Below are positions 1 to 5,667 of a stretch of 6,740 nucleotides of DNA, piece by piece. The stretch's first letter is position 1; each line of letters opens with the position of its first letter. The DNA is from Alphaproteobacteria bacterium (GTDB lineage Bacteria; Pseudomonadota; Alphaproteobacteria; UBA8366): contig JABJCS010000044.1 in NCBI GenBank assembly GCA_018665505.1, forward strand, positions 1 to 6,740, read 5' to 3'. The translations under genes were made by a program, and so were the position numbers. The notes under the pieces were generated by a model. The model was not told the DNA's origin, did no database searches, and saw only the letters and a list, made by a program, of their open reading frames with translations.

Positions 1-847
1 GTCCTTGGTGATAGATGACACTATCATCGGCAGCAATTACAAGGTCAGCAATCTGGCGAATATGTTTGGATCGGCGCGCCACGATATTATCGTCGTCGCC
101 GACAGCGATATGCGGGTCTGTCGGGATTATCTGAAAGCGGTTGTAGCGCCCTTCCAGGACCCGCAAGTGGGCGCCGCGACGTGTGTCTATTCGGGCCGCG
201 CCGCCGGAAAGTTGCCGTCCAAGCTTGGCGCTCTGTTTATCAATGACTGGTTCCTGCCGTCGGCGCTCATTCCGGCGGTCTTTGGCCGATTGACCTATTG
301 TTTTGGGGCAACGATGGCCATCCGCCGCTCGAACTTGGAACAATTCGGTTCTTTCAATGCGTTGGCGAATATTCTGGCTGACGATTTCATGTTCGGGCGT
401 CTTGTGCATCAACAAGGGCACCGTGTCGCACTGATCCCCTATATTGTCGAAAATGTGATCGAAGACCCCAGTCTGAAGTCGCTATTCCTGCATGAATTGC
501 GCTGGGCGCGAACGATTCGTTCCGTGGAGCCGTTGGGCTATGCGGCGTCGGCGATTACTGAGATTGTGCCGCTTGCTGTCATTGCGGCGGTTTGCCTCTA
601 CGTGGCCACGGGTTCATTCATTTATGCTGGCGGAATTTTTGCGGCGGCTGCGGTCTTGCGTTTGGCATTACACTACACTATCTCCTCGACAGTTCCCGGG
701 CGCGGCACCGCCGCACCATTGCTGGTACCGCTGCGGGATGTGATGTCGCCGATTATCCGGTTATCGAGTTATTTCGGACGGAAGGTGACGTGGCGCGAAC
801 GTGACTTCGTGATTCACTCGAACGTACGCTTAGAACCGGCGGAATAA
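1..847 (+). CDS. hpnI: HpnI, hopanoid glycosyltransferase (GT21-like), 5'-truncated by window edge
   Basis: This is the C-terminal ~281 residues of a membrane-associated glycosyltransferase of the ceramide-glucosyltransferase-like family. The family member HpnI is known to transfer N-acetylglucosamine to bacteriohopanetetrol. The frame is open to the left edge, so the true start and roughly the first 100 residues lie outside. Counting from the codon at position 5, the visible motifs are the donor/metal DxD-like site ADSD (33-35), the FGATMAIRR segment (100-108), the third acidic motif ADDFMFG (125-131), and HELRWARTIR (163-172). The last corresponds to the (Q/R)xxRW motif of GT21 enzymes, with His in the first position. 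A hydrophobic stretch at about 183-222 should anchor the protein in the inner membrane, and a basic/aromatic tail (RKVTWRERDF) follows. It ends with TAA, 26 nt before hpnJ, consistent with one operon. The family call is strong. The sugar specificity is taken from family knowledge, not read from sequence. Confidence 0.93.
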   Translation, partial: SLVIDDTIIGSNYKVSNLANMFGSARHDIIVVADSDMRVCRDYLKAVVAPFQDPQVGAATCVYSGRAAGKLPSKLGALFINDWFLPSALIPAVFGRLTYCFGATMAIRRSNLEQFGSFNALANILADDFMFGRLVHQQGHRVALIPYIVENVIEDPSLKSLFLHELRWARTIRSVEPLGYAASAITEIVPLAVIAAVCLYVATGSFIYAGGIFAAAAVLRLALHYTISSTVPGRGTAAPLLVPLRDVMSPIIRLSSYFGRKVTWRERDFVIHSNVRLEPAE

Positions 848-862
848 CGCTCCGCCGACCCT

Positions 863-868
863 GGAGAG
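863..868 (+). promoter_or_regulatory. Ribosome binding site of hpnJ
   Basis: GGAGAG lies in the 26-nt gap after hpnI; GGAG ends 7 nt before the ATG at 874. This supports that start and independent translation initiation of hpnJ within the operon. Confidence 0.75.
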
Positions 869-873
869 CAAGT

Positions 874-2301
874 ATGAAGAAGACCCTGTTTCTCAGCCCC
901 CCGACCTTTGACGGTTATGACGGGGGGGCGGGCTCGCGCTATCAATGCAAGCGCGAGGTGAAATCCTTCTGGTATCCGACGTGGCTGGCACAATTGTCGG
1001 CCCTGGTGCCGGACAGCAAGCTAATAGACGCCCCGGCGCAGGATTTGAGTCTCGATGATTTGCTGCCCATGGCGAACGATTATGAGTTCCTGGTCCTCTA
1101 CACGAGCACACCATCCTTCGAGAACGACGTGAAGGTTGCCGAGGCATTCAAGGAAAAGAACCCGGGCCTGCTAATCGGATTTTGCGGCGCGCATGTCGCG
1201 GTGAACAATGAAACCGCAATTCAGGCCTCTCCGGTCATCGATTTTGTTTGCGATAGCGAGTTCGATTTCACGATCCAGGAAATTGCTGAAGGCAAGCCCG
1301 TGGAAGAGGTCATCGGCGTCACGATCCTAAAGGACGGAAAGCCGCATTTCACCGGCAAGCGCCCGATTATCGAAGATATGGATTCACTCCCCTGGGTGAC
1401 CAAGATTTACAAGCGCGACCTGGACACGAAGGATTACTACAACGGCTATATGCTGCATCCGTATATGTCGCTTTATACCGGGCGCGGCTGTAAGTCGCGC
1501 TGCACTTTCTGCCTCTGGCCGCAGACGATTTCCGGGCATAATTATCGCTTCCGCTCGATTGAGAACGTGGTCGCGGAGATCACTTGGGCGCGGGATAATT
1601 TTCCCGAGGTCAAAGAGTTCTTCTTCGATGACGATACGCTGACCGACAACAAAGAGAACGTCGAAGCCTTGGCGAAGGAACTCGGTAAGCTCGGTGTGAC
1701 CTGGTCGTGTAACGCAAAAGCGAATGTGTCCTACGACACGCTCAAGATCATGAAAGATAACGGGCTACGCCTGCTACTGGTCGGCTACGAATCAGGTAAT
1801 CAGAAGATCCTTCACAATATCAAGAAGGGTATCCTGGTTGAGAAGGCGAAGCAGTTCACCAAAGATTGCCACGAACTGGGTATCGTCATTCACGGCACCT
1901 TCATCATGGGCCTGCCGGGCGAGACGCGCGAGACGATTGAAGAGACGATCCAATACGCTCAGGAGCTGGATCCGAAGACGATCCAAGTCTCTCTGCCGGC
2001 GGCGTATCCGGGGACGTTCCTTTACGATCAAGCCATGCAGAACGGTTGGTTGTTGACGGAGACTGGTGACCAATTGGTCAGCGCCGACGGAGTGCAGAAC
2101 AGTGTACTTGAATATCCGCACCTCAGCAGCGCAGAGATTTTCGAGGCGGTAGATACCTTCTACAAACGTTTCTATTTCCGCCCCGTCAAGATGGCTTCCT
2201 TGTTCTACGAGATGTGCAAGGATTGGAGTGTCATGAAGCGGCAGCTCCGCGAAGGGGTGGAATTTTTCCGCTTCCTATGGGGACGGGAGAACACCGCCTG
2301 A
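874..2301 (+). CDS. hpnJ: HpnJ, radical SAM enzyme of BHT cyclitol ether synthesis
   Basis: This 475-residue protein matches the hopanoid-associated radical SAM family HpnJ. The family is known to act on the glucosamine headgroup of bacteriohopanetetrol, converting the six-membered sugar into the five-membered cyclitol ether. The N-terminal ~180 residues begin with the typical KKTLFLSPPTFDGYDGGAGS and form a Rossmann-like domain of the kind found in B12-binding radical SAM proteins; I cannot tell whether cobalamin is bound. The [4Fe-4S]/SAM site is C206-KSR-C210-TF-C213, the canonical CxxxCxxC, preceded by YTGRG. Further radical SAM core signatures are FFFDDDTLT (about 250-258), the LLLVGYESG strand (about 300-308), and FIMGLPGET (about 343-351). 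The ATG at 874 has a good ribosome binding site, and the N-terminus matches the family. The gene ends within the start of hpnK. No truncation or missing key residue is seen. Confidence 0.95.
   Translation: MKKTLFLSPPTFDGYDGGAGSRYQCKREVKSFWYPTWLAQLSALVPDSKLIDAPAQDLSLDDLLPMANDYEFLVLYTSTPSFENDVKVAEAFKEKNPGLLIGFCGAHVAVNNETAIQASPVIDFVCDSEFDFTIQEIAEGKPVEEVIGVTILKDGKPHFTGKRPIIEDMDSLPWVTKIYKRDLDTKDYYNGYMLHPYMSLYTGRGCKSRCTFCLWPQTISGHNYRFRSIENVVAEITWARDNFPEVKEFFFDDDTLTDNKENVEALAKELGKLGVTWSCNAKANVSYDTLKIMKDNGLRLLLVGYESGNQKILHNIKKGILVEKAKQFTKDCHELGIVIHGTFIMGLPGETRETIEETIQYAQELDPKTIQVSLPAAYPGTFLYDQAMQNGWLLTETGDQLVSADGVQNSVLEYPHLSSAEIFEAVDTFYKRFYFRPVKMASLFYEMCKDWSVMKRQLREGVEFFRFLWGRENTA
2285..2290 (+). promoter_or_regulatory. 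Ribosome binding site favouring a CTG start for hpnK
   Basis: GGGAGA sits inside the 3' end of hpnJ. GGGAG ends at 2289, leaving 8 nt before the CTG at 2298. It lies downstream of the only nearby in-frame ATG (2277), so it cannot serve that codon. The nearest purine-rich run upstream of 2277 (AGGGG, 2253-2257) is 19 nt away, too far for efficient initiation. Confidence 0.55.
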
Positions 2302-3143
2302 AGCGCCTGATCGTCACAGCCGACGATTTCGGTCGCTCCCTGGCCGTGAACGAAGCGGTCGAGGAAGCGCATACGACCGGCATTCTGACTGCTGCGAGTT
2401 TGATGGTGGGGGCGGACGCGGCGTCAGACGCCGTTGACCGCGCAAAGCGGCATCCGGGATTGGGTGTCGGGCTACATCTGGTTGTCGTTTGTGGTAAATC
2501 CGTCCTTCCTCCCGCTGAAATTCCCGATCTCGTGGATGCTAACGGCGCATTCGACACGAATTTGGTGCGCGCAGGGTTCCGCTATTTCTTTTTGCCGAAA
2601 GTGCGTCGCCAATTGGCCAGAGAAATTCGCGCGCAATTCGAGGCTTTCCGAACTTCGGGTTTGGAGCTCGATCACGTGAACGCCCATAACCACCTGCATC
2701 TTCATCCGACGGTCTTAGGTTTGATCCTGTCTATTGGTCGGGACTATGGCCTGTGCGCCGTGCGGGTGCCGGCCGAACCTGTCGAGATTCCAGGTGCGAC
2801 GCCACTGAGAGTGCCCGGGCGGATCGGCAACGCTTTTCTTGGTATCTGGCTCGGCCTCATGCGCAAGCGCCTCCGCGGCGCGAATGTTCGTATCAATGAT
2901 TGCGTGTTCGGCATTCGCGATAGCGGCAACATGGTTCGCGAGCGCATGCTGGCCTTGCTGCAAGAGCTACCTAGTGGGGTGACGGAAATTTTCTCACACC
3001 CGGCGCGCGGCGCTTGGGATGGGGTCGAAGCGGCGGCGGCGAAATACCGTTTCGAAGAAGAATTCCAAGCATTGGTCGACCCAGCGGTGAAATCCGCGGT
3101 GACCGCCTCTGGCGCCACCCTCATGACATTCAAGGACATTTGA
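2298..3143 (+). CDS. hpnK: HpnK, YdjC-family deacetylase of hopanoid glucosamine
   Basis: This is a soluble carbohydrate deacetylase of the YdjC/ChbG family. HpnK is known to remove the acetyl group from N-acetylglucosaminyl-BHT to give BHT glucosamine, the substrate of HpnJ. Numbered from the CTG start (281 aa), it shows the acidic motif TADDFG (7-12), the GLHL histidine (H60), the metal/catalytic cluster HNHLHLHP (130-137), and the C-terminal FSHPA (H234). All the expected YdjC residues are in place. I chose CTG 2298 because it gives MKRLIVTADDFG, the usual family N-terminus, because a GGGAG lies 8 nt upstream, and because it creates a CTGA overlap with the hpnJ stop. The conventional alternative is ATG 2277, which adds seven residues and has a poor ribosome binding site. 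The function call is strong; the start is uncertain. Confidence 0.93.
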   Translation: MKRLIVTADDFGRSLAVNEAVEEAHTTGILTAASLMVGADAASDAVDRAKRHPGLGVGLHLVVVCGKSVLPPAEIPDLVDANGAFDTNLVRAGFRYFFLPKVRRQLAREIRAQFEAFRTSGLELDHVNAHNHLHLHPTVLGLILSIGRDYGLCAVRVPAEPVEIPGATPLRVPGRIGNAFLGIWLGLMRKRLRGANVRINDCVFGIRDSGNMVRERMLALLQELPSGVTEIFSHPARGAWDGVEAAAAKYRFEEEFQALVDPAVKSAVTASGATLMTFKDI

Positions 3144-3145
3144 GC

Positions 3146-3149
3146 GGAG
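3146..3149 (+). promoter_or_regulatory. Closely spaced ribosome binding site of the CDP-alcohol phosphatidyltransferase gene
   Basis: GGAG lies only 3 nt before the ATG at 3153, in the 9-nt gap after hpnK. Spacing is shorter than usual, so translation may depend partly on ribosomes finishing hpnK. No better site precedes the next in-frame ATG (3180). Confidence 0.4.
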
Positions 3150-3152
3150 ATC

Positions 3153-3767
3153 ATGGTAGGCGATTCCTGGACCCATAAAATGGCGCGGATATGTATCCTG
3201 CCGCTTGTGAACACACCGGTGACGCCGAACCATCTGACGACGGTGCGTCTCATCACGGGGATTGCCGCCTGCGCGGCCTTCGCCGTCGGTACGCGGGAGT
3301 GGGATATTTGGGGCGGTTGTTTGTGGTTGTTCGCGGCCTTCCTAGACCGGGCAGACGGGGAATTGGCGCGGGTTAGCGGCAAGATCACGCCTGGCGGGCA
3401 TAAGTTCGATATGTTCTGCGACGTGACGGTGACGTCGTTGTTCTTCCTCGGTGCGGGGATCGGATTGCGAGGCGATGTCCTGTTCGGTGTTGAATTGGGC
3501 CAGTGGCCAATTTGGCTCGGCGCCCTCGGCGCAGCCGGTGTATTCGCCGCTGAGATCTTCGCCGAATTCATCGACCGTGCGCAAGCCGATACGGGCGAGA
3601 AGGCCTATGAAGGTATCTGGGGCTTTGATTTCGACGATATTCTGTACCTCTTCGCACCGGTGGTCTGGCTAGATTTGCATTTGTATTTCGTGCTGGGCGC
3701 CTCCGTCGGCGCACCGGCCTTCGCGCTGTTGACCTGGTGGAAGTGGCGGAAGATGGAGACGCGTTAA
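3153..3767 (+). CDS. CDP-alcohol phosphatidyltransferase family membrane protein
   Basis: This 204-residue integral membrane enzyme belongs to the family that transfers a phosphatidyl or phospho-alcohol group from a CDP-linked donor to an alcohol acceptor, releasing CMP. The full catalytic signature is intact: D65-x2-D68-G69-x2-A72-R73-x8-G82-x3-D86-x3-D90, with all four metal-binding/catalytic aspartates. The N-terminal TPVTPNHLTTVRL (21-33) is the typical entry to the first membrane helix. Hydrophobic segments lie at about 32-46, 52-64, 92-106, 118-135 and 164-194. An acidic loop (GFDFDD, 157-162) precedes the last ones. It starts 9 nt after hpnK on the same strand and so is probably in the hpn operon. 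The conserved-looking SWTHKMAR before the second methionine favours ATG 3153 over 3180. Donor and acceptor cannot be read from sequence. It may make an ordinary phospholipid or modify a hopanoid or another polyol; I do not assign a symbol. Confidence 0.88.
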   Translation: MVGDSWTHKMARICILPLVNTPVTPNHLTTVRLITGIAACAAFAVGTREWDIWGGCLWLFAAFLDRADGELARVSGKITPGGHKFDMFCDVTVTSLFFLGAGIGLRGDVLFGVELGQWPIWLGALGAAGVFAAEIFAEFIDRAQADTGEKAYEGIWGFDFDDILYLFAPVVWLDLHLYFVLGASVGAPAFALLTWWKWRKMETR

Positions 3768-3789
3768 GCTTGAGGCGTGAACGTCTCCA
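3754..3789. repeat. 8-bp inverted repeat at the convergent operon junction
   Basis: TGGAGACG (3754-3761) pairs perfectly with CGTCTCCA (3782-3789) across a 20-nt loop that contains the stop codon of the phosphatidyltransferase gene and an AAGCTT palindrome. It could form a hairpin in either transcript, but neither side is followed by a T-run. It is therefore not a classical intrinsic terminator. The rest of the 38-nt gap (3768-3805) shows no recognisable signal. Confidence 0.35.
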
Positions 3790-3805
3790 GGAAACGAGAA
3801 ATCAC

Positions 3806-4732
3806 CTAAGCCGCCAGATTGCTTAAATACTGCGCGTACCAATCAAAGCCAACATACTCGACATATGCGTCGATGATCTTCTGCGTGATGGTACCCGGCA
3901 CTGGTGACGGCATTTCGGTACCGTTCACGCTGCGGATGGGACAGACACAAAAGCTCGTCGAGGAGATGAAACATTCGTCCGCATTATATGCATCGAAGAG
4001 GTCAATATCGTTTTCTTTCAAAGGGATAGATAGTTTTTCCGCCAATTCACGGACGACGGAGCGGGAGACACCCGGCAGGACGTAACGTTCCTTCGGGGTC
4101 TTGATAACCCCGTCGGTGACGAGGAAGAAATTGCTGCCTTTTCCTTCCGAGAGATTGCCGTTTTCGTCCAACAGAATGGCGTGCGCGCCGGGGCTCTGGG
4201 CCGAGACTTCGAGGTCGCCCAGGACCAAGTTCAGGTAGTTATGCGTCTTGGCGCGTGGGCTCACCATGTCAGGTGCCACCCGGCGGACCGAAGGTGTGAC
4301 GATATTCAAGCCATCGCGGTAAGATTCTGCGCGAGCCGCGAGCGGTAACGGCAAGCATTCGACGATGACGGTCGGTCCTTCCCATTCCGGCCAAGCCGTC
4401 GCGTCCGCCGGGTCGAGGCCACGCGTCACCCGTTGTGTGACCCAATAATCCTCGTCCTTGCCGATCAGCGGTAGATTTCGTTCCACGACCTGTTCGGTTA
4501 CCGCAATGAAATCATCGATGCTCATCTTCGGGTCGATGCGCAGGTATTTTAGGGATCGATAGAACCGGTCCAGATGTTCGCGCAATCTGAAGATGTCATG
4601 TCCGAAGGTCCGCGTGGTGTCGAACACCGCATCGCCGTATTTGACGCCTCGGTCGCGAAAGGGAATACGGGCTTCGCTTTCCGGCACGTATTCGCCGTTG
4701 AGATAGACGATGCGTTGATTCGGTAGGTTCAT
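3806..4732 (-). CDS. PLP-dependent class IV aminotransferase, divergent (second of the pair)
   Basis: This 308-residue fold-type IV aminotransferase belongs to the branched-chain/D-amino-acid/(R)-amine transaminase superfamily. Visible landmarks are the N-terminal YLNGEYVPESEA, GVKYGDAVFDTTRTF (29-43), VTRGL (102-106), the PLP Schiff-base lysine in AKTHNY (K162), SEGKGSNFF with its conserved glutamate (E196), and the phosphate-binding GVSRSVV (221-227). The DAVFDTTR segment replaces the GVFEGIR of ordinary IlvE. From memory, the middle and C-terminal parts (VRRVAPD, NADECFISSTS, GTITQKI) resemble (R)-selective amine transaminases as much as branched-chain enzymes, so the substrate is open. 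I start at ATG 4732: GGAG lies 8 nt upstream and the ATG overlaps the stop of the preceding gene as ATGA. A longer reading from 4759 would add nine residues inside the upstream gene without support. It is the last gene of the - strand operon. Confidence 0.88.
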   Translation of the reverse strand: MNLPNQRIVYLNGEYVPESEARIPFRDRGVKYGDAVFDTTRTFGHDIFRLREHLDRFYRSLKYLRIDPKMSIDDFIAVTEQVVERNLPLIGKDEDYWVTQRVTRGLDPADATAWPEWEGPTVIVECLPLPLAARAESYRDGLNIVTPSVRRVAPDMVSPRAKTHNYLNLVLGDLEVSAQSPGAHAILLDENGNLSEGKGSNFFLVTDGVIKTPKERYVLPGVSRSVVRELAEKLSIPLKENDIDLFDAYNADECFISSTSFCVCPIRSVNGTEMPSPVPGTITQKIIDAYVEYVGFDWYAQYLSNLAA

Positions 4733-5667
4733 TTTCCAATCTCCACTGCGGTCAGCCATCCTCTTGGGTCTTCACCGATGCCGGTTACCGTCTCGAAGTA
4801 TGCCTTTTGCAGGCGTTTGACGATAGGCCCAACCTCGCCGTTACCGATGGGGGCGCCATCGACGTCAATCACTGGGGTGACTTCCCAACCGGTACCGCAG
4901 AAGAACGCTTCTTCGGCCATGAACAATTCGCTGCGATCGATCTCGCGCTGCTCCGTCTTCAGGCCGAACTCGTCCTCCAGCAGTGTGATCACCGTATCCC
5001 GCGTAATGCTCTCCAGGATGTCGCTCGTGATGGACGATGTGATCGGCACACCGTTGCGGATCATGAAGAAACACATACTAGGGCCTTCGGCGATCTTGCC
5101 CGCACGGTTTAGTAACAGCGCGGTGTCGTAACCATCGACCTTGGCCTGAATTCCGGCGAGGCGGGAATTGTTGTAATTGCCGACGGCTTTGGCGCGGCCG
5201 GGCATGACGCGATCGGAGAGGCGCTCCCAAGAGCTGACCTGCGCACGGCATCCGGTTTCTGTAAGTTTTGGGGTGCCGCGTCGGATAGCAGTAATCACGG
5301 ATTCGACCGGTCCCCGCGCGCTGGCTTCCCCGTCACCGCCAAGATAGGCCATCGGGCGGATATGGACGGATTCCTTGAACCCATTGCGGCGGACCAATTC
5401 GACCACCGCGTCTTCCATCTCATCCGCGCTCACCACGGTGTCGAAGCGCAGAATACGCTGTGAGATTTCCATCCGTTCCATATGATCACGCAATCGGAAC
5501 AGCAGCATGCATTGGCGTTTATCCGACCAATAGCCCCGGATACCTTCGAAGACTGCGGCCCCGTATTTCACGACAGGGGAGAAGACATGCACCCGCGCGT
5601 CCCGCCAGGGAATGAAATTACCGTTTTGATAGACGAGGAGGTCGTCGTGCGGTCCGGGCTCAGTCAT
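4729..5667 (-). CDS. Branched-chain amino acid aminotransferase-like class IV enzyme (IlvE-like)
   Basis: This 312-residue PLP enzyme is close in length to E. coli IlvE. Family members exchange an amino group between branched-chain amino acids and 2-oxoglutarate in the cytosol. Seen in order are KYGAAVFEGIRGY (34-46, the IlvE-type GVFEGIR block), HIRPMAYLG (102-110), the Schiff-base lysine in AKAVGNY (K160, with Y165), AEGPSMCFF (193-201) with the conserved glutamate E194, and the phosphate-binding ESITRDTVI (219-227). Two details differ from E. coli IlvE: the asparagine of the EGxxEN block is cysteine here (C199), and the YIRP tyrosine is histidine. I start at ATG 5667, where a GAGGGAG site lies 5 nt upstream and the codon overlaps the preceding stop as TGATG. 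A longer frame to 5838 only overlaps the ThDP gene and looks like non-coding sequence. Context suggests a specialised partner of the ThDP enzyme, so I give no symbol. Confidence 0.9.
   Translation of the reverse strand: MTEPGPHDDLLVYQNGNFIPWRDARVHVFSPVVKYGAAVFEGIRGYWSDKRQCMLLFRLRDHMERMEISQRILRFDTVVSADEMEDAVVELVRRNGFKESVHIRPMAYLGGDGEASARGPVESVITAIRRGTPKLTETGCRAQVSSWERLSDRVMPGRAKAVGNYNNSRLAGIQAKVDGYDTALLLNRAGKIAEGPSMCFFMIRNGVPITSSITSDILESITRDTVITLLEDEFGLKTEQREIDRSELFMAEEAFFCGTGWEVTPVIDVDGAPIGNGEVGPIVKRLQKAYFETVTGIGEDPRGWLTAVEIGK
4741..4744 (-). promoter_or_regulatory. Ribosome binding site of the second aminotransferase
   Basis: GGAG (reverse strand), with 8 nt to the ATG at 4732. It lies in the last codons of the upstream aminotransferase and fixes the downstream start, giving an ATGA stop/start overlap typical of translational coupling. 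Confidence 0.7.

Noticed and set aside
922..928. Run of seven G near the 5' end of hpnJ, a possible slippage or frameshift site
   Set aside because: The frame is intact through it and encodes the DGGAGS segment expected of HpnJ. There is no sign of a programmed or phase-variable shift.
2744..3571. Long open frame of 275 codons on the - strand, antisense to hpnK and the phosphatidyltransferase gene
   Set aside because: Its protein is rich in Pro, Arg, Ser and Ala without any domain, and it overlaps two confidently identified genes. It is an open-frame artefact of GC-rich coding sequence.
4733..4759. Upstream ATG (4759) for the second aminotransferase
   Set aside because: It would add nine residues overlapping the previous gene. 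The ATG at 4732 has a well-spaced GGAG and an ATGA overlap.
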